Positions 43,893 to 52,580 of a stretch of DNA of 64,000 nucleotides are shown one piece after another (the first letter of the stretch is position 1; every line of letters starts with the position of its first letter). This stretch comes from Conexibacter stalactiti. GTDB taxonomy: Bacteria; Actinomycetota; Thermoleophilia; Solirubrobacterales; Solirubrobacteraceae. The stretch lies in NCBI RefSeq assembly GCF_035967765.1, contig NZ_JAYWIT010000007.1; one strand, given 5' to 3'. The notes below the pieces were generated by a model, which saw nothing but the letters and a program-made list of their open reading frames with translations, was not told the DNA's origin and did not search any database. The position numbers were made by a program, and so were the translations under genes.

Positions 43893-46091
43893 TCAGGGCG
43901 TCGGCGCGGCCGCCGGGATGCCGGCGCGCGCTCTCACATCCGTCAGCAGCCCCTGCACGACCGGCGAGAAGCGATCGAGATAGGCGGCCGCGAGCGCCGA
44001 CTGCAGCGCCGCCGCGACGTCGTTCTGCGCCAGCTGCTGCTCGCTCAGGCGGATCCACGTGTCCGGGTTGGCCGGCTGCAGCTCGACCGCCTCCTGCGCG
44101 ACTCTCACCGCCTCGGGAGCTCTGCCCTGCGCGGCGAGCACGTCGGCGATCGTGAACAGCGGCTCGACCGAGAGCGGGTCGATCGCATGCGCGTCGCGCG
44201 CCGTGGAGAGCGCCTGCGGCAGTCTGCCGGCGTCGAGCTCGGTCTGCGCGTCCTCGTTGACGTTGGAGGCGCGCAGCGGCTGCCAGATCGTCCATGCGCC
44301 GGCCAGCCCGATCAGCACGATCGCGGCCGCCAGCGCCAGCCGCACGCGCGTCGCCTTCGAGCGCCAGGCGCCCGGCAGGCGCGCGGGCGGCGGCGGGTCG
44401 GCGAGCGGCCCGCGGCCGGCGACCCAGCCGGCGCAGATCAGGCCGGCGACGGCGGTGCCGGGGACGAACCAGGTCCAGTCGACGGCCGAGTGGACGCCGA
44501 AGCCGATCGCCGTCACCGCCAGCGTCACGAGGCCGATCCGCTCCGGCGTCCAGTCGGCCGCGGGGCGCCGCGGGACGGGCGTGCCCCGGTCGCGCGAGCG
44601 CGCCGCCGCGACCGCCCAGGCACCGAGCTTGCGGCGCGGCAGCAGCGCGGTCGCGCGCGCGACCGCGGCGAGCCAGGCGACCAGCAGCAGCAGGTTGACG
44701 AGCAGGCCGGAGAGGCCGAGGTCGGCGAGCGTCTGCGGCACGTAGCCGTGTGCGTGCCCGGCGCGCAGCCGGTCTCTCTGGAGCGCGCGGCGGGCCGAGC
44801 GGTAGCCGTCGGCGCCGACACCGGCCCAGCGCGTGCGGTCGTTCCACTTCCACAGCGTGAAGGCGTCGTCCCAGTATCTGGCGCGCACGCCGCCGGCCGA
44901 GCCGAAGCGGCCTGGGTCGTTGCCGGGCTGCGCGGCGTCGGGGTCGGTCAGCTCGTTCCAGTGGAACTTGACCGAGCCGGTCAGGCCGCGGTCCGACAGC
45001 GCCAGCTTGCCGACGGCGGCGACCGGCAGCAGCGCGACCAGCACCAGCAGCACGCCGCCGAGCGCCTGCCGCCGCTCGCGCGGCCACTGGCCCTTGGAGG
45101 TCGCGAAGGCGAGCGCGAGACCGGCGCCGAGCGTCACTATCAGGACGGTCAGCAGCAGCAGGCCGAGGTCGTGGCCGGCGTCGGCGCGCACGTCGAGCGG
45201 GACGCCGTCCTTCGCCAGCCCGTCGTTGCCGAACGACCACAGCCCGACGACGAGCGTGCCGGCGCCGGCCGCCAGCAGCATCGCGGCGCCGCGCAGCCGC
45301 AGCGGCACGATCGCGAACCACAGCGCGATCACGAGCAGCGTCGCCAGCAGCGCGCCGCGGCTGTAGGCGAGCAGCATCGCGGTCAGCAGCAGCGTCAGCG
45401 CCGGCACCGACAGCGCGCGCAGCGCCGCGTGGCCGTCACGGCGAGCGCCGACCCAGAGGCATCCGGGGATTCCGATCACCGCCATCAGGCCGACGGCGTT
45501 CCAGTACGAGTAGGGCGCGCGCAGACGGGCGGTGCCGGTGTCGACGCCTTCCAGCGACGGGAAGACCTTCACCAGCAGCGCCCAGCCGGAGATCACCAGC
45601 GCCGCCAGCACGACGCCGCCGAGGATCGCCGCCCAGCGGCCGGCGGCGATCCGCACGAGCGCGGCCGCGCCGGCGAACGCGGCGAAGTAGGCGAGTGTGA
45701 GGTTGGCGGCCAGCCACGAGTCCGACGGCGCGACCGACCAGGTGATCGAGATCGCCGTCAGCGCCGTCAGCGCGCCGAACAGCAGCACGGTGACGCCGCC
45801 CCACAGCGGCCGGCCGGCCGGCGACAGCAGCGCGGCGAGCGCGACCGCCGCGGTGCCGATCAGCGTCAGCGCGATCTCCGGCGCGGTCGTCTTGTGCAGC
45901 GAGCTGCCGCCGGCGGCCGTGAAGGAGATCGCGACGATCAGCGCCGCGAGCGCGAGCGTGACCGGCAGGTCGGGGTGAGCGCCCAGACGCGCGCGCGGCG
46001 AGCGCGCGCGAACGGGCGCGCCGGCGCCTTGCGGCGCCGGCGGATTCAGCTGCGCGGGCTCGTCCTCAGGCGCGTCTGCGAGCGAGGACAC
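43893..46091 (-). CDS. O-antigen ligase/polymerase-like protein with TPR tail
   Basis: 732-residue membrane protein of the Wzy/WaaL O-antigen ligase superfamily. About thirteen hydrophobic helices span residues 40-600; the family loop with conserved polar residues lies around WNDRTRWAGVGADGYRSARR and the following HAHGYVPQTLADLGLSG, which matches the H-x(n)-N-x-x-L-x-x-L-G-E/L pattern. The last 120 residues carry TPR-like helices (DAGRLPQALSTARDAHAIDP, RAPEAVRVAQEAVELQPANPDTW). It probably ligates or polymerises lipid-linked glycan outside the membrane. It starts with a GTG that lies inside the preceding gene (26-base overlap). Confidence 0.87.
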   Translation of the reverse strand: MSSLADAPEDEPAQLNPPAPQGAGAPVRARSPRARLGAHPDLPVTLALAALIVAISFTAAGGSSLHKTTAPEIALTLIGTAAVALAALLSPAGRPLWGGVTVLLFGALTALTAISITWSVAPSDSWLAANLTLAYFAAFAGAAALVRIAAGRWAAILGGVVLAALVISGWALLVKVFPSLEGVDTGTARLRAPYSYWNAVGLMAVIGIPGCLWVGARRDGHAALRALSVPALTLLLTAMLLAYSRGALLATLLVIALWFAIVPLRLRGAAMLLAAGAGTLVVGLWSFGNDGLAKDGVPLDVRADAGHDLGLLLLTVLIVTLGAGLALAFATSKGQWPRERRQALGGVLLVLVALLPVAAVGKLALSDRGLTGSVKFHWNELTDPDAAQPGNDPGRFGSAGGVRARYWDDAFTLWKWNDRTRWAGVGADGYRSARRALQRDRLRAGHAHGYVPQTLADLGLSGLLVNLLLLVAWLAAVARATALLPRRKLGAWAVAAARSRDRGTPVPRRPAADWTPERIGLVTLAVTAIGFGVHSAVDWTWFVPGTAVAGLICAGWVAGRGPLADPPPPARLPGAWRSKATRVRLALAAAIVLIGLAGAWTIWQPLRASNVNEDAQTELDAGRLPQALSTARDAHAIDPLSVEPLFTIADVLAAQGRAPEAVRVAQEAVELQPANPDTWIRLSEQQLAQNDVAAALQSALAAAYLDRFSPVVQGLLTDVRARAGIPAAAPTP

Positions 46092-46710
46092 GTCGCCCGA
46101 TCGTCGGGAGGCCGATGCCGATGGCGCCGGCAGCGAGCAGCACGAGGAAGGCGATCAGCGGCGTCGGCAGCGCGCGCGCGTCGCCGTCGAGCGTGATGCC
46201 GGGGGTTATCGTCTCGCCGGCCAGTCTGACCGCCTCGCTGCTGCCGGCCTGCGGGTTCGCCATCGCGGCGGCCGCTGCGGCCGGGTCGGTCGTGCCCGTG
46301 CCGCCGTCGGTCGCGGTTCCGTCCGCGCCCGTACCGCTCGTCGACGGGGCGGGGTCGTAGTAGTCGCCGCCGCTGGAGCCGGTGCCGCCGTCGAAGCCGC
46401 CGCCACCGCCACCGCCGCCGGTGTCGCCACCGCTCCCATCGCTGCCGTTGCTCCCGTCGCCGTTGGTCGGCGCTCTCGCGCGCAATCTCGCGGCGATCGC
46501 ATCGGGGCAGCCGGTGTACTCGATGACGTCACCGGTCATCTCCTTCTGCGCCCGCCGCAGGTCGGCCTTGGAGTAGTCCTTCTGCAGCAGGCCGGTCGCC
46601 GAGCCGGAGCAGTCCTTGATGATCTGGTCCGGGGTCGCGGCACCGGCCGACGCCGCGGCGAGGCCGAGGGCGAGTGCGAAGAGGGCGATCAGGAGTGTCG
46701 GTCGGAGCAT
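46066..46710 (-). CDS. secreted, C-terminally membrane-anchored Gly-rich protein
   Basis: 214 residues, unrecognised. Signal peptide (MLRPTLLIALFALALGLAAASAG start), a small folded part of about 50 residues with two cysteines (IIKDCSGSATGLL and YTGCPDAIAARLR), a long Gly/Ser/Thr linker (about 75-145), then a C-terminal helix followed by a basic tail (GRRVLARRRA), the topology of a surface protein tethered by its C terminus. The ATG at 46710 has a GAAGGGAA Shine-Dalgarno. Its 26-base overlap with the O-antigen ligase gene implies joint expression, perhaps as a partner of the ligase. Confidence 0.7.
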   Translation of the reverse strand: MLRPTLLIALFALALGLAAASAGAATPDQIIKDCSGSATGLLQKDYSKADLRRAQKEMTGDVIEYTGCPDAIAARLRARAPTNGDGSNGSDGSGGDTGGGGGGGGFDGGTGSSGGDYYDPAPSTSGTGADGTATDGGTGTTDPAAAAAAMANPQAGSSEAVRLAGETITPGITLDGDARALPTPLIAFLVLLAAGAIGIGLPTIGRRVLARRRA

Positions 46711-47078
46711 GCGAAACGGTTCCCTTCGGAGTGGTTTCAACCTACCAAGGGGTTGTGTCCGGGGCCGGCAGCCGTGTTACGGCCGCTCGTCTCCTCAACG
46801 GCGGCGGCTGAGCGAAGTTGCGCACGACCGCCGGGTGCTGATGCCGCGAGGAGCGCCTCCGGCGCGGGGGAGGAACATCGGCAGATGCCGGTGCTCCTCC
46901 CCAACTGCGCCGAAGGATGCCGCGCTGGCGACGGAAGCCCGGGACCGGGGGCGGCCTCCGTCGACCAGGACCAGCGCGGCTGAGGCGCCTCCCGACCCGA
47001 GGCGCGCCGGGCCGGGAGAACACCTTGCCCGCGTGGTACCCCGACTCCAGAGCGTGAAACCCGGCCGTCAGAGCGCGG
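46711..47078. other. 368-base non-coding region with a long stem-loop
   Basis: No convincing gene. Its main feature is a three-part stem-loop at 46860-46912: CGGCGC/GCGCCG (46860-46865 with 46907-46912), GGGGAGGA/TCCTCCCC (46867-46874 with 46895-46902) and CATCGGCA/TGCCGGTG (46876-46883 with 46886-46893). The region lies upstream of the secreted anchored protein gene (minus strand) and downstream of the GT4 gene. It could be a leader RNA, a small RNA or a terminator of the GT4 operon. Confidence 0.5.
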
Positions 47079-48296
47079 TCAGCGCGCGAGCGCGCGCTCA
47101 TATGCCGCGACGGTGCTGGCGCCGCAACGCTCCCATGTGAAGCGCTGCTCGACCGTCGCCCGCGCCGCGGCGCCGAGCGCGCGGCGGGCGGACGTGTCGC
47201 GCAGCAGCTCGTCGATCCGCGCGGCCAGCGCGGCCGGGTCGCGCGGCGGCACGCGCACGATCCCGCCGCCGGCGGCCGCGATCTCCTCCGGCCCGTCCTC
47301 GCCGGCGCAGCCGATCACGGGGACGCCGCCGGCCATCGCCTCGATGTACGCGACGCCGAACGCCTCGTCGACGCTCGGCAGCACGAACAGGTCGGCGCGC
47401 TGGGCCTGCGCGTGCGCCTGTGCCGGCGGCAGCTGGCCGCGGAAGTCGACGCGGTCGGCGACGCCGAGCCGCTGCGCCAGCGCCGCCAGCGGAGCGCGCT
47501 CGGGGCCGTCGCCGACGATCTCGTAGCGCAGCGCCGGATGGTCGTCGCGCAGGCGCGCGAGCGCCTCGACGACGTCGGCGTGGCGCTTGCGCGCGACGAG
47601 GTGGCCGACGGTGACGAGCGTCGGCGGGGCGGCGCTGCGTTCCGCGTCGGCGGCGTCGTGCGCGCCGTCCGCATCCGGCTCGCGCGCCGGCGGCAGGTCG
47701 GTGCCGAGGTGGACGACCTCGACGGCGTCGGCGGGGGCGCCGGCGGCGCGGCAGCGGACGGCCGTGCCGGCGCTGTTGGCGAGCACCAGCCGCGCGTGCG
47801 CGAAGGTGCGCGCGACGGTACGGCGGGCGTAGGGGCCGCGATCGATCGTCGCGAGCACGTCGCCGCCGTGGACCGAGACGACCAACGGCGCGCCGGGCAG
47901 CGCCCGCCGCACCGCGTCGCCGGCCGGGACGGCGTAGTGGGCGTGGACGAGCTCGAACGGGAAGCGCACGTGCAGGTCGCGCAGCGCGCGCTTCAGCGCC
48001 GGCGCCGCCCACGCGCCCCAGGCGCCGTAGCTCCACGGCCGCGGCGGCGAGACGTACGGCACGTAGGTGACCTCGATCCCGTCCAGCTCGACCGCGCGCG
48101 GCTGGCTCAGCGCGGCGCGCAGCGCGCGCACGTCGCCGCGCTTGACGGCGGCCAGCGGCGGCAGCGGGCGGTGCAGCACGAGCACGCGCACGTCGGCGCC
48201 GGCGGCGCGCGCGGCGAGCGCCTGGCGGTGGGCCCAGACGCCCAGCACCGGGTCGTTCGCGCGCGGATAGAACTCGGCGACGACGGCGACCTTCAT
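47079..48296 (-). CDS. GT4-family glycosyltransferase
   Basis: 405-residue GT-B enzyme. The N-terminal acceptor domain starts MKVAVVAEFYPRANDPVLG and contains HAHYAVPAGD and SVHGGDVL; the donor domain has VTVGHLVARKRHADVVEAL, RYEIVGDGPER and the E-x7-E motif in DEAFGVAYIEAMAGGVPVIG. It uses a nucleotide sugar (often GDP-mannose or UDP-sugar) with retention. The longer frame upstream is antisense or overlapping noise; the ATG at 48296 begins the conserved fold. Third of three glycosyltransferase genes in a row on the minus strand. Confidence 0.9.
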   Translation of the reverse strand: MKVAVVAEFYPRANDPVLGVWAHRQALAARAAGADVRVLVLHRPLPPLAAVKRGDVRALRAALSQPRAVELDGIEVTYVPYVSPPRPWSYGAWGAWAAPALKRALRDLHVRFPFELVHAHYAVPAGDAVRRALPGAPLVVSVHGGDVLATIDRGPYARRTVARTFAHARLVLANSAGTAVRCRAAGAPADAVEVVHLGTDLPPAREPDADGAHDAADAERSAAPPTLVTVGHLVARKRHADVVEALARLRDDHPALRYEIVGDGPERAPLAALAQRLGVADRVDFRGQLPPAQAHAQAQRADLFVLPSVDEAFGVAYIEAMAGGVPVIGCAGEDGPEEIAAAGGGIVRVPPRDPAALAARIDELLRDTSARRALGAAARATVEQRFTWERCGASTVAAYERALAR

Positions 48297-48342
48297 CGCG
48301 AGCTCCCGCGCCGGCGGCTCGACGCGCTCGCGCGGCCGGCGC

Positions 48343-49197
48343 TCATCGCCACCCCCGGTGCGTCGCGGTCGTGCGCTGCGCCTGCTCCGCCGTGACCTGC
48401 TCGCGGCCGGCGAGGTAAGCGCGCGCCTCCGCCAGCGCCTCCTCGCGCTTGTAGCTGTCGGCGATCGGGCGCAGCACGTGTCGGATCGGGGTCGCGTCGA
48501 CGACGCCGATCGGCCATCCGCGCGCATGCGCGAGCGCGGCCCAGTGCGCGTCGAGGCCCCAGCCGGCGCGCAGGTCGGGGAACGGCAGCAGCGTCGGGAA
48601 GGTGTCGGCGTGGAAGGCGCTGATCGGACCGATCTCGACGAAGCCCGTCTCGCGCACGACGCTGCCGCCGCGCCGCCGCGTCACGCGCCATGCCGCGTGC
48701 GAGCGGCGGCGATGGGCCGGCTGCGCCATCCGCAGCCCGAAGCGCTCGGCGAGGAAGAGGAAGTCGTCGAGGAAGCCGCGCGGCAGCTCGACGTCGTCGT
48801 CGATCACCAGCAGCCAGTCGCGCCCCTGCGCGGGGTGGTCGGCGAGCAGCAGGTTGAGGTTCTCCCACTTGCCGCGCCCGCCGACGTCGGTCGTCGCGAT
48901 CTCGACCTCGTGCCGCGAGCGCAGCAGCTCGGTGCGCGCCTGCGCCATCAGGTTCTCGCGGTCGGTGCGCTCGATCCCCAGCACGAGCACGCGCCTGCGC
49001 GGCGGGCTCGCGGCGGCCGCGCGCCGCAGGCGCCACGGCTCGAGCGTCGCGGCGCGACGGGCGTCGAGCGCGGCGTCGAGCAGGCGCGTGCGCACGTTGG
49101 CGCGCACCCCCGCGACGATCCCCGACTCGCCGGAGGCGAAGGGAGCACCGTCAGCTGGACCCCCGCCAAGGGGTGCGGGATGACGCTCCTCACTCAT
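48343..49197 (-). CDS. glycosyltransferase-like protein, GT2-type
   Basis: 284-residue protein with a GT-A-like core. After a poorly conserved N terminus, VLVLGIERTDREN, a WENLNLLLADHP segment and the acidic motif WLLVIDDDVELPRGFLDDF are seen; the DDD triad fits the metal/nucleotide site of GT2 enzymes. PISAFHADTFPTLLPFPDLRAGWGLD resembles the acceptor loop. It overlaps the next gene by ATGA and ends 46 bases before the GT4 gene. Probable sugar transferase in polysaccharide assembly; donor unknown. Confidence 0.75.
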   Translation of the reverse strand: MSEERHPAPLGGGPADGAPFASGESGIVAGVRANVRTRLLDAALDARRAATLEPWRLRRAAAASPPRRRVLVLGIERTDRENLMAQARTELLRSRHEVEIATTDVGGRGKWENLNLLLADHPAQGRDWLLVIDDDVELPRGFLDDFLFLAERFGLRMAQPAHRRRSHAAWRVTRRRGGSVVRETGFVEIGPISAFHADTFPTLLPFPDLRAGWGLDAHWAALAHARGWPIGVVDATPIRHVLRPIADSYKREEALAEARAYLAGREQVTAEQAQRTTATHRGWR

Positions 49198-50033
49198 CGC
49201 CCGGTCGCCTCGCGGATCCGGCCGGCGCTGTGAGCGGCCATGATCACGCCGCCGAGGCAGAGGCGGCGGGGGACGTGCAGGCAGCAGCCGGCGAAGGTCA
49301 GCAGCTCCCGTCCCAGCGACGGCGCGGCGCCCTTGCGCACGTCGTTGCGGCGGCCGGCGCGGCCGCGGTGGTAGCCGGCGCGGGCGAGCTTGCGCAGTGT
49401 CGCGTCGGCGGCGGTGCGGCGATGATCGAGCGCGGCGGCGGCGACGTAGCGAACGTGGCCGCCGGCGCCGCGGTGGCGCTCCTGCCACTCCTCCTCGTCG
49501 CCGCCGTTGTGGATCGACTCGTCGAAGCGGCCGACCGTTTCGAACGCCGACCGCCGGATCGCCAGGTTGGCGCCCCAGCCGAGCGGTACGTCGGTGTCGG
49601 CGGGGCCGGCGTCGAAGGCGGTGATCGGCGGTGCGTCGCGGCCGCAGAGATGCGGGCCGCCGCCCTCCAGGACGGCGCGGATCGGCCCGGTGAAGACGTC
49701 GCGCTCGGGCGTCGCGGCAACCGCCGCCAGCAGTGCTCCGAGCCAGCTCGGCGGCGCGTGCACGTCATCGTCGACGAACACGATCAGGTCGGCGAAGGCG
49801 GCGTCGACGCCGGCGTTGCGGGCGGCGTTGAGCCCGCGCGGCGCGTCGAAGGCGACGACGCGTGCGTTGCGGCCGGCGGCGACGGCGGCGCTCGTCTCGT
49901 CGGGGCCGTCGAGCACGACCAGCAGCTCGGCGCCGAGCGCCGCGGCCTGCGGCGCGAGCGAGGCGAGCGCGACGTCGAGGTAGCCGGGCCGGTCGCGCGT
50001 CGGCACGACGATCGTTGCGGGCGGGGCGCTCAT
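49194..50033 (-). CDS. GT2-family glycosyltransferase
   Basis: 279-residue family 2 glycosyltransferase. The N terminus TIVVPTRDRPGYLDVALASL, LNAARNAGV, the DxD-type FVDDDVHAPPSW and the catalytic base region FDESIHNGGDEEEWQ (ED/EE motif) are clear. The C-terminal part is short and basic with two cysteines and may touch the membrane. TAACGT is 9 bases before the ATG at 50033. First gene of a three-gene transferase operon, divergent from the GAF-PAS-GAF gene. Confidence 0.88.
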   Translation of the reverse strand: MSAPPATIVVPTRDRPGYLDVALASLAPQAAALGAELLVVLDGPDETSAAVAAGRNARVVAFDAPRGLNAARNAGVDAAFADLIVFVDDDVHAPPSWLGALLAAVAATPERDVFTGPIRAVLEGGGPHLCGRDAPPITAFDAGPADTDVPLGWGANLAIRRSAFETVGRFDESIHNGGDEEEWQERHRGAGGHVRYVAAAALDHRRTAADATLRKLARAGYHRGRAGRRNDVRKGAAPSLGRELLTFAGCCLHVPRRLCLGGVIMAAHSAGRIREATGR

Positions 50034-50166
50034 GCCGGGACTACGTTAGAGGCGCGCGCGAGATGCGGCTGCGCGCTCGGCTGCGCGCCAGGATAAACAC
50101 AATTGTCTAGGCGAAGACATTAGGGTGGGCGGACGCCAGCGGTCGCAGGCGGCAGCAAGGAGAGAG
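50034..50166. promoter_or_regulatory. divergent promoter island
   Basis: Contains an unusually AT-rich stretch (ATAAACACAATTGTCTAG region, 50093-50110) with the palindrome ACAATTGT at 50099-50106. TAACGT (minus) precedes the GT2 gene; an AAGGAGAGAG Shine-Dalgarno precedes the GAF protein ATG at 50167. Confidence 0.45.
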
Positions 50167-51567
50167 ATGACGAGCAGGGCTGCGCCGCCGGGGCGGAGCG
50201 AGATGGATGAGATCGCGCGTGCGGTCGCGAACGCGATCGGGGACGGCTGTGTCGTGCGGCTGCTCGACGAGCGTCGCGAGCTGCTGCACGCGATCGCCGT
50301 CGATCACCGCGACGAGGCGCGCCGCGCGCTGATCGCGGCCTCTGCCGACGCCAGCCCGCGACGCGTGCGGGACGGCTGGGCGGCGACCGTCGTCGTCGAC
50401 GGGCGGCCGCTGCGCCTGAACCCGCCCGCGGCGCGCGAGGGGTCGCGGCTCGACGGCTGCGGCCATCCCCTGCCGCACGAGGTCGCCGGGCTGATGGTGG
50501 TGCCGCTGCGGTGGCGCGGCGAGGTCGTCGGGATCGTCGCCGCGCTGCGCGACCGCGGCGGCGCGCCGTACTCGCTGCGTGAGCAGACGCTGCTGGAGTC
50601 GCTCGTCGGCAGAGCGACGCGACGTGCGCTCGCGAAGGGCGTCACGTCGCCGGGGGCCGGCGTCACCGCTGCCGCTCCGGGCGCGCTGACCGGGCCCGAT
50701 CCGCTCGACGCCACGACGCTCGCCGAGCAGCTGATGCGGCGCAGCCACGCGGCCGTCTGGGCGACCGACCCCGCCGGCCGCACGCTCGCGGTCACGCCGG
50801 CGCTGAGCGAGCTGGTCGCGCTGCCCGCGAGCCGCCTCATCGGGCTGCCGATGGGCGACTTCGTCGATCCGCTGCCGCTGTCGCTGGCCGGTCAGGTGCC
50901 CGACGAGCCCGAGCGCGGCGACCGTCAGCTGCTGCGCGCCGACGGCGTACGGCTGTGGGTCGCGACGACCTCGACGCCGCTCGTCGACGCGGCCGGGCGG
51001 CGCCGCGGCACGCTCACGACCGTCGCCGAGGTGACCGAGCGCAAGCGGGTCGAGGTCGCGCTGCGGCTGCGGCTCGACGCGGCGCGCCAGCTGACGCGGC
51101 TGCTCGCCGGCGTCCTGCGCGGCGACGAGCCGGCGCGACTGCTCGCCTGCGCCGCCGACGCGGCCGCCGACGTGCTCGGCGTCCGCCGCAGCGGCGTCTT
51201 CGAGCTGCGGCGTGACGGCGGGCTGCTGCTGCGCGCCGGCCACGGCTGGCGACCGGGGCTGGTCGGCAGGCAGCGCGTCGCGACGCTCGGGACGCCGGCC
51301 GCCGTCGCGCTGACCGGCAGCAGCCCGATCGTCGTGCGCGACGCCGAGCATGCGGCGTTCGCGCTCGACGCGAACGTGCGCAGCGGCTGCTGGATCGGGA
51401 TCGGCGACGGCCGCGGCGTGCTCGCGGTGCTGCATGACGCGCCGCGCGACTTCGACCGCGACGAGCTCGACTTCCTCAGCTCGCTCGCGGAGGCGCTGAG
51501 CGGCTGCATCGGCGTCGCGGCGAGCGGCGTGACGCGGCTCACCGTGGCCGACGCGGCGGGCGGCTGA
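50167..51567 (+). CDS. orphan GAF-PAS-GAF sensor protein without output domain
   Basis: 466 residues. A GAF-like N-terminal half (about 15-155, VRLLDERRELLHAIAVDH ... GLMVVPLRWRGEVVGIVA), a PAS domain (about 195-310, AAVWATDPAGRTLAVTPALSEL ... TTVAEVTERKR), and a second GAF domain (320-450). The PAC-like VTERKR followed by helices usually connects to a kinase or cyclase, yet the protein stops after the GAF with no HisKA, GGDEF, EAL or HTH. It may bind a small ligand and act through protein contact. Soluble. It is convergent with a TetR gene across a 10-base-stem terminator. Confidence 0.75.
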   Translation: MTSRAAPPGRSEMDEIARAVANAIGDGCVVRLLDERRELLHAIAVDHRDEARRALIAASADASPRRVRDGWAATVVVDGRPLRLNPPAAREGSRLDGCGHPLPHEVAGLMVVPLRWRGEVVGIVAALRDRGGAPYSLREQTLLESLVGRATRRALAKGVTSPGAGVTAAAPGALTGPDPLDATTLAEQLMRRSHAAVWATDPAGRTLAVTPALSELVALPASRLIGLPMGDFVDPLPLSLAGQVPDEPERGDRQLLRADGVRLWVATTSTPLVDAAGRRRGTLTTVAEVTERKRVEVALRLRLDAARQLTRLLAGVLRGDEPARLLACAADAAADVLGVRRSGVFELRRDGGLLLRAGHGWRPGLVGRQRVATLGTPAAVALTGSSPIVVRDAEHAAFALDANVRSGCWIGIGDGRGVLAVLHDAPRDFDRDELDFLSSLAEALSGCIGVAASGVTRLTVADAAGG

Positions 51568-51596
51568 ACGCGCGCGGGGCGGCCTGCCGCGCGCGT
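51568..51596. terminator. bidirectional terminator
   Basis: ACGCGCGCGG / CCGCGCGCGT make a perfect 10-base stem with a 9-base loop directly after the GAF-PAS-GAF stop and 28 bases from the convergent TetR stop. Confidence 0.6.
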
Positions 51597-51624
51597 GCGG
51601 CGCAGCGCGCGGCCCGGCCGTCGA

Positions 51625-52488
51625 CTACGCCGCGTCGTCTGGCTTCTGGCGCGCTCTGCGACCGCTGCGGCGGGGCGGGATCGCGACCGTCTCGCCGTCG
51701 GCCAGCTCCTCGGCGCGCGGCTTGCGGCCGCTGCGCCGCGGCGGCACGGCAGCGGGCGCGGCGAGCGGCGGCGCCGGCGCCGCCTCCGACCGCAGCCGCT
51801 CCATCTCCGCGACGGCGGCGTCGTGGCCGAGGAACGGCATCATCGCCCAATACATCAGCTCGGGCAGCAGCCGCGGCAGCTCGTCGATCGCGTCGCGCAG
51901 CACGCGGCCGTAGACGATCTCGTACATGCCGCCGGTGACCGCCTCGGCGGTCAGGCCGGGCAACGCGCGCGGCGCGTCGGCGCGGCCGGCGTCGAGGAAG
52001 TAGTAGAAGCCGCGCACGGCGGCGTCGCGCCGTGCCAGCCCGCGCGTGCCGACCGCATGGACGTCGACGATGCAGAGCCGCGTCAGGTCCGGGTGCTCGG
52101 CGAGGAAGCCGAGGAAGGCGGTGAGCGCGGCGCGGATCGCGTCGATCCACTCGTCCTCGGCTTCGTAGGCGGCGGTGACGCCGCCCATCAGCAGCGAGAC
52201 GGAGGCGTCGTAGGCGGCGAGGAAGCACTCCTCCTTGTCCGCGAAGTGCTCGTAGAAGGTCTTGCGCGAGACGCCCGAGCGCGCGATCAGATCCGTCACG
52301 CGCGTCTCCGGATAGCCCTGCTCGCCGACGCAGGCGATCAGCGCGTCGAGGATCCGGGCGCGCTGCGATTGCGCGACGAAGTCGCGCGAAAGGCCATGTC
52401 GGCCGGCGGGCAGCTGCCCGTCGTGCTGTTGGGTCCAAGGGGCCGGTGTCATCAGCCCGTTGCCGCCGCTCTCCTCACGGTCGTCCAT
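51625..52488 (-). CDS. TetR-family regulator with basic tail
   Basis: 287-residue regulator. The HTH region is RARILDALIACVGEQGYPETRVTDLIARSGVSRKTFYEHFADKEECF (residues about 40-90, with motif SRKTFYEHF), followed by a helical ligand/dimer domain. The C-terminal 45 residues are unusual: two copies of PPRRSGR (PPRRSGRKPR and PPRRSGRRAR), an AT-hook-like basic tail that may add DNA contacts. A GTG five codons upstream is possible, but the ATG at 52488 leaves the GAAAC-TCACT-GTTTC operator free. Its fold and operator resemble those of the next gene, so the two are likely paralogues. Confidence 0.85.
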   Translation of the reverse strand: MDDREESGGNGLMTPAPWTQQHDGQLPAGRHGLSRDFVAQSQRARILDALIACVGEQGYPETRVTDLIARSGVSRKTFYEHFADKEECFLAAYDASVSLLMGGVTAAYEAEDEWIDAIRAALTAFLGFLAEHPDLTRLCIVDVHAVGTRGLARRDAAVRGFYYFLDAGRADAPRALPGLTAEAVTGGMYEIVYGRVLRDAIDELPRLLPELMYWAMMPFLGHDAAVAEMERLRSEAAPAPPLAAPAAVPPRRSGRKPRAEELADGETVAIPPRRSGRRARQKPDDAA

Positions 52489-52494
52489 GCTACA

Positions 52495-52509
52495 GAAACT
52501 CACTGTTTC
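52495..52509. promoter_or_regulatory. putative TetR operator
   Basis: GAAAC-TCACT-GTTTC is a perfect inverted repeat 6 bases upstream of the TetR ATG. Twelve of 17 bases match the site at 53256-53272 upstream of the second TetR gene. Confidence 0.5.
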
Positions 52510-52580
52510 CGTTTTCGGTGCATTGCACGCGCGAACCTCTCCTCCGTCCCCGGCGCCGCCGACGGCGGCGTTCCCCCTTG

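Noticed and set aside
46711..47078. c-di-AMP (ydaO) or c-di-GMP riboswitch
   Set aside because: Considered because of the structured region upstream of a secreted-protein gene, but the conserved core sequences could not be found.
46742..47101. 119-residue minus-strand frame in the 368-base gap
   Set aside because: Arg/Pro-rich with no motif; it covers the stem-loop, and its start lies within the GT4 gene.
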